A stretch of DNA of 64,000 nt from Pedobacter sp. ok626 (lineage in GTDB: Bacteria > Bacteroidota > Bacteroidia > Sphingobacteriales > Sphingobacteriaceae): NCBI RefSeq assembly GCF_900100435.1, contig NZ_FNEX01000010.1, positions 62,001 to 126,000 on the forward strand. The letters run 5' to 3'. The position numbers were made by a program, and so were the translations under genes. Positions 45,901 to 53,345 of this stretch are shown in pieces. The notes under the pieces were generated by a model. That model had not been told where the DNA came from. It was given only the letters and a program-made list of their open reading frames with translations, and did not search any database. Numbering within the stretch: the stretch's first letter is position 1; each line of letters starts with the position of its first letter.

Positions 45901-47497
45901 TAGCCATTTTACGCTGCAAGGCGATTTTAAGCACCCGGGTATACCAGTGGATCAGGTTATTGATTTTCTTTTCAAAGAAGAGTCCGATTTTCCCGAAAAA
46001 TGAAGCATTACTCAGTTGTTCCAATTTTGCAAATCTGGAAGCCAGCATAGGGGTGAGGGTGAAACAAACAAATAAGCTGGTCAGGGTTGAGACTACAATC
46101 ACCAGGGAGAACTGTTTCACCAGACTCCCCACCAGGCCGGGAACCAATGCCATTGGTAAAAACACCACCACATCCACCAGTGTGATCGAAAGTGCGGTGA
46201 AGCCAATTTCATTCCTGCCATCTAAGGAAGCCTGCACTTTTTCTTTCCCCATTTCCATATGGCGGTAGATGTTCTCTAAAACCACGATACTATCATCTAC
46301 CAAAATTCCGATCACCAGATTCATGGCCAGCAAAGTCATCAGGTTGAGGGAATAATCCATTATATACATCATGATAAAGGCAGTCACGAGTGAGGTTGGA
46401 ATCGCAATCAGCACAATAGCTGCATTCCGGAGACTGTGCAAAAACACCAGCATCACCAGGGCCACGAGTACAATGGCAATAAAGAAATCGGTATACACTG
46501 CCTTAGCGGCATTCAGCGTAAATTCACTGCTGTCCTGGGCAATGTTAAATTTCAATTGAATATCCTTGTATTCTTCTTCCAGCAGTTTCAGTTCTTCTCT
46601 TACTTTCTCAGAAACATCTACGGCATTGGCACCAGATTGCTTGTTCACAAATAACCCGATAGAAGGGGCGTTATCCTGTCTGCTCAGCACCTCGATGCTT
46701 TTGGCCGCATTTTCTACACGGGCCACATCTTTGACGCGGATTGCGCTGCCATCAGGAAAAATACGGATGGGCAAATCAGCTACCAGGGAAGGATCGGTGA
46801 TCTTTCCGGCCATTCTGATGCTCAGCTCCGCATCGGTATCTTTGATGTTTCCAAGGGGAACATCATTGTTATTCTTACGGATGGCCTCTACAAGTTCAAT
46901 ATTCGAAATCTGGTAACTGGCCATTTTATCCGGATCGATCCAGATCTTCACTTCATTTTGTTCTCCACCGAGTATCGTGATCCTGCCCACACTTTTAAGC
47001 TGAGCCAAACGTGGTTTGATCTTATCCTTAATCGTTTGGTATAACGCGGCAGGAGTAGAACCAGAGGTGATCCCCAGCCGGAGTACCGGTAGATCATTGA
47101 TGTTAAACTTATCGATGTATGGGGTTTTAACGCCTGTGGGCATCTCCGCAAGTATACCACTCAGTGCCCTTTGGACATCCTGAACCGCCTGATCTGCATT
47201 GGCATCGGCAACAAATTCCAAGGTAACAACAGACAGGTTTTCTGACGAAGTGGCGCTCACTTTTTTTACTTTGGTGACCGATCCTAAGCTTTCCTCGATC
47301 TTCTTCGTCACACTGTTTTCAACTTCCTTAGGCGAAGCACCAGGGTAGCTGGTCAGAATCGTTACATAAGGAGCCGCCAGATCAGGAAGCAACTCGTATT
47401 TTAAATTTTTGTAGGCAATAAAGCCAAGTCCTCCCAATAGGATGAAGAAGACCAGAAATATGATAGGGCGTTTGATGGCCAAACCTGTGATAGACAT
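42995..47497 (-). CDS. RND (HAE1-type) efflux pump fused to a TolC-like outer-membrane channel
   Basis: A 1500-residue fusion. Residues 1 to about 1035 are a proton-driven inner-membrane RND transporter: KRPIIFLVFFILLGGLGFIA, TM4 proton-relay D401/D402 in GILVDDSIVVLENI, and K928 in GLVAKNAILLVDR. After the last pump helix (LTLFVVPVIYDLITRIL) a charged linker leads to a second export signal (ITGAFLLLLFAGNLALAQ), with a likely signal-peptidase site near 1069. From there to 1500 is an outer-membrane factor (TolC/CusC family): LSLKEALDKGLSENIQIKQA and the repeat pair of helical hairpins, including LRLTVPIFSGFKTSNRVKQA. The two parts would sit in different membranes, so cleavage is expected. The adaptor gene ends 6 bases upstream. 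Confidence 0.93.
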   Translation of the reverse strand: MSITGLAIKRPIIFLVFFILLGGLGFIAYKNLKYELLPDLAAPYVTILTSYPGASPKEVENSVTKKIEESLGSVTKVKKVSATSSENLSVVTLEFVADANADQAVQDVQRALSGILAEMPTGVKTPYIDKFNINDLPVLRLGITSGSTPAALYQTIKDKIKPRLAQLKSVGRITILGGEQNEVKIWIDPDKMASYQISNIELVEAIRKNNNDVPLGNIKDTDAELSIRMAGKITDPSLVADLPIRIFPDGSAIRVKDVARVENAAKSIEVLSRQDNAPSIGLFVNKQSGANAVDVSEKVREELKLLEEEYKDIQLKFNIAQDSSEFTLNAAKAVYTDFFIAIVLVALVMLVFLHSLRNAAIVLIAIPTSLVTAFIMMYIMDYSLNLMTLLAMNLVIGILVDDSIVVLENIYRHMEMGKEKVQASLDGRNEIGFTALSITLVDVVVFLPMALVPGLVGSLVKQFSLVIVVSTLTSLFVCFTLTPMLASRFAKLEQLSNASFFGKIGLFFEKKINNLIHWYTRVLKIALQRKMATLLITISLLIASLSLVLTGIVGSEFTPATDKGELSLLIDMQPGTKLSATDDAVKAVEAKLKSVPEITKLFTNVGYQSDGFGENNIGNVASINISLKPGKERRKSLNDLSREVRALAMEVPGVKARVSPIGLFGANDAPIQILLSGNERDSVFAAAGQLMDIMRKTAGVVTPRMSSEEGKPEIEIEINREKAAFLGLDPGVVAANMRSAINGYDELKFRGTAEDVNVRIQLQQDQHNHTAMLPKYSFTNDKGELVYLDQFAKVVLKSSATNLQRRAKQASLVLLSQVTGRPVGDVGEDIKAAVAKVNVPAGVKISYEGDLELQDDAFNQLGLALLSSFTLIYLIMVALYNNWAYPFVVLFSIPVAAVGAFLALALTAKSLNVFSILGLIMMMGLVAKNAILLVDRTNEARAEGKSLMDALLDAGSTRLRPILMTTLAMVIGMLPLALAKGAAAEMNSGLAWVLIGGLSSSMFLTLFVVPVIYDLITRILEKTSGGKTSGRDAEQPKIELSKGIPALSGIAKITGAFLLLLFAGNLALAQNRKLSLKEALDKGLSENIQIKQAELEELKARHFRSESQGNLYPDISASGEYFRNVKSPVMFFPTVGVAPDGALTLDDKNLTPINAASKNAYSLTGTLTMPIFNREIYKEIAAAKWDEQLSKVNTLLSKTQLADEIRRAYYHVLATEAGKTLVKQSIKRAEFNLRNSRNLVKQGMAVPADTLSAFINLESMKINELRSDNEIHQSKNFLKNLIQLPLATEVDLSDELKVDAAPFTGVASLDLGDSIVLENRPEMIRNNIHIKAAMNQIELQKSKCLPSLNFISQYQLQTQAENFRFGDYEWPNSMFVGLRLTVPIFSGFKTSNRVKQAQTSVKIAELQKIQLNQDMSLELLNAKNNLRTTWLEWEHQGKIIPSAERNLQLISSRWQKGVVKYHEVADAELSLIQVKNNHLQAAYAYLMAQTAYLRASNQLF

Positions 47498-47503
47498 GAT
47501 GCG

Positions 47504-48619
47504 TTAATTTAAGGTATAAGATTTCAATACTTTTCCAGGCTCGATATTTCCCTGGCCGGAACTGATCACCAGATCTCCCTTTTTCAGCCCTTCTTTAATT
47601 TCAACTGTAGTACCGATATCTCTGCCCGGAACCACTGCTTTTCGCAGCGGATTTTTCCTGGAATCGATCACGTATACATAGTTTCCTTTAACATCCCTCA
47701 ATAGGGCTGTCCTTGGAATCGTGAGGGCTTTAGAGAACAAATCTTCATTGAAATGAACGGAAACATTCATGCCGCTCATCAATGGTGTGGTTTCTGGGTT
47801 GTGGATTTCAATTTCCACCGGAAATGCTTTGGCTTCATTGGCCAGTGGAATAATGGTTTTAATCTTTCCTTTCAGGCTGGTGTTCACATAAACATCAGGC
47901 CGGATGCTCACCGTTCTGCCCACCTGTATTTTTGTAATGAGCTGTTCCGGAACAAATACTTTAACCAGCACATGGTCCATTTCTGCAATAACCCCAAGAA
48001 GCGTTCCCGGGCTGATATAATCACCGGGATTTGATTTTTTCTCTACAATTATTCCGTTTGCGGGTGATACAATGTTCAGCTGTCCCACTTCTTTGTTGGA
48101 AATGGTTAGCTGCTGTTGATAAGTTTTTAGCTGCATTTCTGCGGAGCTCAGTTGTAAACGGGCATTTTCTACCTCCACATAGGAAGCATTGTCTTCTTTT
48201 AACAATGCTTCAAAGCGGGCTGCATTTCTTCTGGCTGTTTCATAATCTGTTTTCGCTTTTGCCAGTCCCAATACATTGATCTGATTGGCGGCCGTCTTGA
48301 TGGTCCTGTCGATCCGCCCGATCACTTGCCCTTTGCTCAGGTTTTTTCCCAGTAATATAGCAGAACTGGTCAGTTTTCCTTCTCCTTCACTAAAGATGTT
48401 GATTATGTTTTTGGCGGCAATATGTCCCCTGAAGACCGATGCTCCAGGGACCTCGGTTTCAGTTGCATAAGCGGCAGAGACCGCATAGGGGACAGGGCTG
48501 AGATCTTTTTTAATCTCATTGTCGGCCGCAGCTTTATTGTCAATAAGAACATAGACAATAAAGCATAGTATTCCGGTTATGGAGGATAACCAAATGAGGA
48601 TATTTTTTCCCTTTTTCAT
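47504..48619 (-). CDS. RND efflux periplasmic adaptor (membrane fusion protein)
   Basis: Links the inner-membrane pump to its outer-membrane channel. An N-terminal membrane segment (ILIWLSSITGILCFIVYVLI) anchors it. Then barrel-sandwich halves (FSEGEGKLTSSAILLGKNLS, LNIVSPANGIIVEKKSNPGD), a coiled-coil hairpin between them (about 115-180), the beta-barrel (VLVKVFVPEQLITKIQVGRT) and the membrane-proximal domain ending VISSGQGNIEPGKVLKSYTL. At 371 residues it is normal length. First gene of the minus-strand efflux operon. Its upstream region faces the sigma gene at 48885. Confidence 0.94.
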   Translation of the reverse strand: MKKGKNILIWLSSITGILCFIVYVLIDNKAAADNEIKKDLSPVPYAVSAAYATETEVPGASVFRGHIAAKNIINIFSEGEGKLTSSAILLGKNLSKGQVIGRIDRTIKTAANQINVLGLAKAKTDYETARRNAARFEALLKEDNASYVEVENARLQLSSAEMQLKTYQQQLTISNKEVGQLNIVSPANGIIVEKKSNPGDYISPGTLLGVIAEMDHVLVKVFVPEQLITKIQVGRTVSIRPDVYVNTSLKGKIKTIIPLANEAKAFPVEIEIHNPETTPLMSGMNVSVHFNEDLFSKALTIPRTALLRDVKGNYVYVIDSRKNPLRKAVVPGRDIGTTVEIKEGLKKGDLVISSGQGNIEPGKVLKSYTLN

Positions 48620-48644
48620 TTCTGTTCTTGGTTTATAATTTCTT

Positions 48645-48652
48645 CAAAATTA
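48645..48652 (-). promoter_or_regulatory. Candidate -7 element for the efflux operon
   Basis: On the minus strand this reads TAATTTTG, an exact fit to the Bacteroidota -7 consensus TAnnTTTG, 26 bases upstream of the adaptor ATG. No convincing -33 element was seen at the right spacing. Confidence 0.3.
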
Positions 48653-48769
48653 TTTCTTGCACAGGGTGATGAGGGGAGGAAACTGACTGAGTTGTAGAAA
48701 AAGGCGATCGAATTAGAGAAATCGGCGGATCAATTGCAAAATGCCTGTTTTCTTCTGCTGGTGCAGCGA

Positions 48770-48833
48770 TATTCAATAAACTCTTGATACTTGTCTGCTT
48801 ATTATTTTATAAAGCGCTTGTGTTTATTGAATA
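48770..48833. promoter_or_regulatory. Widely spaced 12-bp inverted repeat in the divergent promoter region
   Basis: Perfect arms TATTCAATAAAC (48770-48781) and GTTTATTGAATA (48822-48833) are separated by 40 bases. The centre-to-centre distance of 52 bases is close to five helical turns, so both arms could bind one dimeric or looping regulator. It lies between the efflux operon and the ECF sigma gene and could serve either. Confidence 0.5.
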
Positions 48834-48839
48834 AAACAA

Positions 48840-48852
48840 TTAACATTGTTAA
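48840..48852. promoter_or_regulatory. TTAACA-T-TGTTAA dyad upstream of ECF sigma gene
   Basis: A 13-base dyad with one central base. It covers the TTG at 48846 that would be the most upstream start of the sigma gene and so argues for a later start. The same half-sites occur with a two-base centre at 17589-17602, upstream of another ECF sigma gene. Confidence 0.35.
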
Positions 48853-48884
48853 CCAATATAAACAAGTATTTTCTTAACAATTTA

Positions 48885-49430
48885 GTGAGTAACGAAAAAT
48901 CATCTTTTTTTTTGCAAAAAATTGCTGCAGGAGACCATTCCGTTTTTAAGGAATTGTTTATGGAATATTTTCCGAAAGTAAAGTGTTTCATTACACACTT
49001 GATCAAAGATGAAGTAATTGCTGAAGAATTGTCGCAGGATGTATTTGTTAAAGTCTGGGAACATCGGGAAAAGTTGGCCCAAATTCAGTTGCTTGGATCG
49101 TACATCTACAAAATAGCTAAAAATATAACACTGGATCATATAGCTAGAAAGAGTAAGGAAAAACTGTTTGTTGATGGGTATCAGCCGGATGCCGCTTATA
49201 CGATAGAGGGAGATTTGTATGCCCGGGAAACGGAATTATTGATACAACTTACCGTAAACATCATGCCCCCACAGAGAAAAAAGGTGTATGAAATGAGCCG
49301 CACCCAGGGCTTAAATAATGACGAAATAGCGGAACAACTCGCGCTCAGCAAAAAAACCGTAGAAAATCACCTCAACTTAGCACTTAAAGAAATCAGAAAA
49401 ACGATTCAGCTGATTGCGCTATTCTTTTGA
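48885..49430 (+). CDS. ECF-type RNA polymerase sigma factor
   Basis: Sigma factor of about 181 residues paired with the FecR gene that follows 113 bases later. Region 2: AGDHSVFKELFMEYFPKVKC, AEELSQDVFVKVWEHREKLA, SYIYKIAKNITLDHIARKSK. Region 4: MPPQRKKVYEMSRTQGLNND and EIAEQLALSKKTVENHLNLA. No ATG lies at the expected start. In-frame options are TTG 48846 and GTG 48885; I use the GTG because it begins at SNEKSSFFLQKIAAGD, where this family normally starts, and because the TTG falls in a dyad. Unusual start use may lower its translation. Confidence 0.9.
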   Translation: MSNEKSSFFLQKIAAGDHSVFKELFMEYFPKVKCFITHLIKDEVIAEELSQDVFVKVWEHREKLAQIQLLGSYIYKIAKNITLDHIARKSKEKLFVDGYQPDAAYTIEGDLYARETELLIQLTVNIMPPQRKKVYEMSRTQGLNNDEIAEQLALSKKTVENHLNLALKEIRKTIQLIALFF

Positions 49431-49543
49431 TGAAATTAAACTGTTGATATAGAGTTTGTTATTGTGGTTTTTGATGAAAATACATTTTCTCATTGGGTGC
49501 AAAGCCTCATTTTACAGTTATAAGTATGTAAAACGGGATCAAG

Positions 49544-50707
49544 ATGTCGAGAATTAACCAAATATGTAAACTGTTTTTCCAGAATAACTATTCCAAAGAT
49601 CTTCAGCAGAAGTTCTTTGGCTGGCTTAGTATGCCAGTTTCCATGGAGCAAAAAGAAGAGGCTTTAAAAGAGTTGTGGGAAAGCATCGAGCTACCGTTTG
49701 ATGCTGCTGCAGAAGCCTCTTATTTAAAAGTTTATGAACGGATTTCGCCTGCAGAAAATAAAGTTCATTTTCTTATGAGATTCAGATGGGTTGCAGCAGC
49801 AGTAATTGCAGTTGTATTGCTGGGTATCGCATTTTACAGTTTCAATGGTAGCCAGGTTCTAAATCAGCTTGTCGCTTTAGGCAAGCCTGTAAAATATCAC
49901 ATCAATCCTGGAACCAATAAAGCGACTTTAAGGCTCGCAGATGGTTCTACAATAAACCTGGACAATTCTGCTGAACCCAGCTTAACCAACTATGGAAATA
50001 TCCAGATCAAAAAGAATAGCAATGGGCAAATTATCTACCAGGTAATCGCAGACAGCACCGATACCGAATTTGCTTCAACTTACAATGTATTTACAACACC
50101 AAAAGGGGGGCAATACGAAATTATTCTGGCAGACGGCAGTAAAGTACTTTTAAATGCCAATTCATCACTTACATTCCCAACAGTCTTCTCGGCCACTCAA
50201 AGGTATGTAGTACTTAAAGGAGAAGCCTATTTCGAAATTGCAAAAAACAAAAAGAAACCTTTCAAAGTAAGTGCAAACGGGACTGAAATTAAAGTCCTGG
50301 GTACACATTTCAATGTGATGGCCTATGAAGACGAACCTGAGTTAAAAACGACTTTATTCGAAGGCTCAGTTCAGGTTGGGAAAAACAACGTAATCAAGGT
50401 GATAAAGCCTGGACAACAAGCTACTACTTACCAAAATAAAATTGAAGTCAGTAAAGCGAACCTAGACGAAGTTATGGCCTGGAGAAATGGTTATTTCATT
50501 TTCAAAGATGAAAGCATTGAAAGCGCCATTCGCAAAATTGCCCGTTGGTATGATGTAGAAATCATTTATAAAGGAGCCATCCCAACAAACGAAATTAGCG
50601 GAAGAATATCCCGTTACCAGAATATTTGGGATGTATTAAAACCACTCGAGGTTGCCGGATCTATTCATTTCAAGCTTGAAGGAAGGAGGATTATCGTGAT
50701 GCCGTAA
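49544..50707 (+). CDS. FecR-family anti-sigma factor
   Basis: Inner-membrane anti-sigma regulator, 387 residues. One membrane helix (WVAAAVIAVVLLGIAFYSF) after a cytoplasmic segment, then the FecR domain (NPGTNKATLRLADGSTINLD, TPKGGQYEIILADGSKVLLN, VVLKGEAYFEIAKNKKKPFK, IKVLGTHFNVMAY) and the C-terminal part (IESAIRKIARWYDVEIIYKG). It closely resembles the FecR at 26893, down to the last residues (FKLEGRRIIVMP against FKIEGRRIIVMS). Normally an STN-type SusC follows; here the next gene is a lipoprotein with a SusC-like leader, so the signal source is missing or elsewhere. Confidence 0.95.
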   Translation: MSRINQICKLFFQNNYSKDLQQKFFGWLSMPVSMEQKEEALKELWESIELPFDAAAEASYLKVYERISPAENKVHFLMRFRWVAAAVIAVVLLGIAFYSFNGSQVLNQLVALGKPVKYHINPGTNKATLRLADGSTINLDNSAEPSLTNYGNIQIKKNSNGQIIYQVIADSTDTEFASTYNVFTTPKGGQYEIILADGSKVLLNANSSLTFPTVFSATQRYVVLKGEAYFEIAKNKKKPFKVSANGTEIKVLGTHFNVMAYEDEPELKTTLFEGSVQVGKNNVIKVIKPGQQATTYQNKIEVSKANLDEVMAWRNGYFIFKDESIESAIRKIARWYDVEIIYKGAIPTNEISGRISRYQNIWDVLKPLEVAGSIHFKLEGRRIIVMP

Positions 50708-50734
50708 TTTTATAATTTCATCAATCCTATAAAA

Positions 50735-50765
50735 AATTGGGAGCGCTTCTGACACGCCCCCTATT
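50735..50765 (+). promoter_or_regulatory. Hairpin between fecR and the lipoprotein gene
   Basis: Core arms GGG-a-GCG and CGC-c-CCC pair with one A/C mismatch, with short AT pairs outside. The tip (GCG loop CGC) and the mismatch match the hairpin at 28069-28099. It starts 27 bases after the fecR stop. Confidence 0.5.
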
Positions 50766-50841
50766 GAAGCTTTTTGACAAAAGCTATGGATTAAAAAAAG
50801 ACAATTCTTCTAAAACCGAATATTAATTAATCACTAACCAA

Positions 50842-51912
50842 ATGTATAAAATTTTTACTCCATTAGTATATAGGGGAAATTTCCGTATTCCAGCCAATTT
50901 TGTCCATAGTCTAGTTATGTTTTTGTTGTTCATTTCCAGTAGTTTGCTAAGTTGCAAACAGCAACAGGAAGAACCAGAAACTGGAATACGAACACTTTCA
51001 AATCGTTCCGTAGATCATCAATTAAATACATTAATTGCCCCTATTCAGTTGCTCACTGATCAGAATTTTCAAAAAGGTTTCAATGTCCTACATCCCGGTA
51101 CAGGCGCAATCCAAGGGCCATTGCAATACACTACAGCTAACGGAAGTCCAGTATGGAAGCTGGCGCAATGGTATAGTCAGTCGAGTATTTATGGCGCAAG
51201 CCCAAGTACGCTGGCCTCAGGGTCCTCACATTTTGCCAACTCGTATAAAGCCATCACCATAGGTCCAACAACTTCTACTGATGGGAGCCTGATTTTTGCG
51301 ATGAACGGTCAAAATGAGTTTAACAATGTTTACCGTACTGCCTCGAATCCTTTTCCTCATTTACTGGCCGATTTAAAAATTGCCGATCCAGATGGATGGT
51401 TGGGTACCACCACACCATTTATAGGAAGTTTAAGTAGTGTACAATTCAATATTGATGCTAAACTCCTGTACCACGCGCGTAATCAAAAAATCGGGTATAA
51501 TTCAGCCATCCATGCTGTGCAGTTTAGCTGTACCTTTTTGATCCAAAACCTAAACCCTGCGAGTACAGGGTACGGAAAAGCGATGTACTTTTTGGTTATG
51601 CTTTTTGACGACAGGTACCCTGTGCCTCCACAAGCTATTTCTGCGGATGTATTTAATGGACAACTCATTTATAATGTTGGAATTACACCATTCAGCTCTA
51701 CGGGACTCAGTGTTGGACAATGGAAAAACATCAATGGAAATTTACTTCCGCTGATTAAAAATGGGTTAACGGAAGCCTGGAGCCGAGGAATACTTACCCA
51801 GTCACAAAATTACAACGATTATAAAATTTCGCTATTTACCATGGGTATTGAATGTCCTGGTTTAAACATACTGACGATGCAGGTTAAGAACTTAAGCTTA
51901 ATAGCGAATTAA
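50842..51912 (+). CDS. Uncharacterised PUL lipoprotein with a SusC-like leader
   Basis: Lipoprotein of 356 residues, homologous to the gene product at 36988 (shared DQNFQKGFN, NGSPVWKLAQW, PHLL, DAKLLYHARNQKIGYNSAIH, LIQNLNPASTGYGKAMYF, DDRYPVP, ECPGLNI). No named domain recognised. The first residues, MYKIFTPLVYRGNFRIPANF, match the long leader of the SusC at 28175 (MYKIFTALMCRRH), and the 30 bases around the two starts differ at one position. The lipobox SSSLLSC (Cys38) follows. An internal ATG at 50917 would give a shorter lipoprotein with no positive charges before the hydrophobic core, so the long start is preferred. The hydrolase gene follows within 50 bases. Confidence 0.8.
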   Translation: MYKIFTPLVYRGNFRIPANFVHSLVMFLLFISSSLLSCKQQQEEPETGIRTLSNRSVDHQLNTLIAPIQLLTDQNFQKGFNVLHPGTGAIQGPLQYTTANGSPVWKLAQWYSQSSIYGASPSTLASGSSHFANSYKAITIGPTTSTDGSLIFAMNGQNEFNNVYRTASNPFPHLLADLKIADPDGWLGTTTPFIGSLSSVQFNIDAKLLYHARNQKIGYNSAIHAVQFSCTFLIQNLNPASTGYGKAMYFLVMLFDDRYPVPPQAISADVFNGQLIYNVGITPFSSTGLSVGQWKNINGNLLPLIKNGLTEAWSRGILTQSQNYNDYKISLFTMGIECPGLNILTMQVKNLSLIAN

Positions 51913-51956
51913 AGGTTATGACTAAAATAATTAGCTCATCCTATAAAATTTTATTC

Positions 51957-53297
51957 ATGAAATCAATATTATCCATTTTGATCTGTGTGTTTTTATGTCA
52001 ATCAACTCATGCACAACAATTAACAGAACTGATCAGGAAAAACATTTACAACGATTACAAAGGCATGTTCCGCCCAGCAGGCGGTACGCTAAAATACCCT
52101 TTTATTACACCTGGTAGTGATCAATATGCCAATGACTTATGGGATTGGGATTCCTGGCTCAGCAATATCGCACTGCGACAAATCTTAGCAGATGAAGGCA
52201 ATGCCAAAGCACAGAGAGAAGCCCTTGCCTACGAACGTGGCTGCATTTTAAATTTCCTGGATTATGGCGGTGCAGATGGCTACATCCCTATTGTGGTATG
52301 GAGAAATACCAATCCAAGAGCGCAAATGCCTAAAGATATTTATAAAGAGAACATGCATAAACCTGTGCTGGCACAACATGCTGCCTTTTTAGTTAAGCAA
52401 GATCAGGGCAATGCGGAATGGCTACGCGAGAAATTCTATTTTATGCAGGCTTTTATGACCAATTATAAAATGCATCACCGCGACAAAGCTACAGGCTTGT
52501 ATTACTGGCAAACTGATGTGGCCATTGGTGTAGATAATGATCCTAGTACCTTTTTTCGTCCTCCGGGAAGCTCTGCCTCTATCTACTTAAACTGCCTCAT
52601 GTATAAAGAACTTCTGGCTATGGTTTATCTGGCAAAGTGCTTAAATCAGCCAGAGGTAGCTCATGAATTTGATCAGGATGCCATTGCGCTGAAAGCAGCT
52701 GTACAGAAAAATTGCTGGGATGAACGTGATGGATTCTTTTATTCGGTAGACCTTAACTTGATGCCTATTTCTGAGGTTCCAAGACGGATACTAGGCTTAG
52801 ACATGGTGATTCATAGCGGCTTCCCTCGCGGCTACGATGGACTTATCCAAAGAATTGGCTCCTGGTCTGGCTTCCTGGCAATGTGGAGTGGCATAGCCAG
52901 CCAAGAACAGGCGCAACGCATGGTTATAGAACATTACAAAAACGAAAGGACTTTCAATGCGCCATATGGTGTGCGTACACTTTCAAAATTAGAAAAGATG
53001 TACAGTGTAAGGGCCAGCGGCAACCCCTCTAACTGGTTGGGTCCGATTTGGGGTATATCCAATTACCTTGTGTATAAAGGACTTGTAAAATATGGTTTCC
53101 GAAATGAGGCTACTGAACTCGCCAATAAAACCATTCAATTGTTTGGGAAGGATATTCAGAAGCATGGAGCTTTACACGAATATTATGAGCCAGATTCTGG
53201 AGAACCGATATTAAATAAAGGTTTTCAAAACTGGAATTACCTTGTGCTTAACATCATGGCACAGGAAGAGAGCAGGCCGGTAATTGAAGAGTTTTAA
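51957..53297 (+). CDS. GH63/trehalase-like (alpha/alpha)6 glycoside hydrolase
   Basis: Secreted hydrolase, probably acting on alpha-glycosidic bonds. I use the ATG at 51957, giving signal peptide ILSILICVFLCQSTHAQ and 446 residues; an ATG at 51918 adds 13 residues with no signal function. Motifs of the MGH1/GH63 group: NDLWDWDSWLSNIALRQIL, DVAIGVDNDPSTFFRPPG with acidic residues at the cleft, SNWLGPIWGISNYLVYKGL, and HEYYEPDSGEPILNKGFQNW, where the last block holds the likely catalytic acid pair. Sugar specificity is not assigned; mannosylglycerate hydrolases, trehalases and glucosidases share this fold. It ends the sigma/FecR operon; the next gene is convergent. Confidence 0.86.
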   Translation: MKSILSILICVFLCQSTHAQQLTELIRKNIYNDYKGMFRPAGGTLKYPFITPGSDQYANDLWDWDSWLSNIALRQILADEGNAKAQREALAYERGCILNFLDYGGADGYIPIVVWRNTNPRAQMPKDIYKENMHKPVLAQHAAFLVKQDQGNAEWLREKFYFMQAFMTNYKMHHRDKATGLYYWQTDVAIGVDNDPSTFFRPPGSSASIYLNCLMYKELLAMVYLAKCLNQPEVAHEFDQDAIALKAAVQKNCWDERDGFFYSVDLNLMPISEVPRRILGLDMVIHSGFPRGYDGLIQRIGSWSGFLAMWSGIASQEQAQRMVIEHYKNERTFNAPYGVRTLSKLEKMYSVRASGNPSNWLGPIWGISNYLVYKGLVKYGFRNEATELANKTIQLFGKDIQKHGALHEYYEPDSGEPILNKGFQNWNYLVLNIMAQEESRPVIEEF

Positions 53298-53345
53298 GAA
53301 GATAAGATTTTTTGAGTTCAGGAGATAGAAACTGATTTATAATTT

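Noticed and set aside
45687..46268. 193-codon open frame on the plus strand inside the RND pump gene
   Set aside because: Antisense shadow of the pump; low-complexity Ser/Thr/Val-rich product with no domain, while the opposite strand encodes conserved RND motifs.
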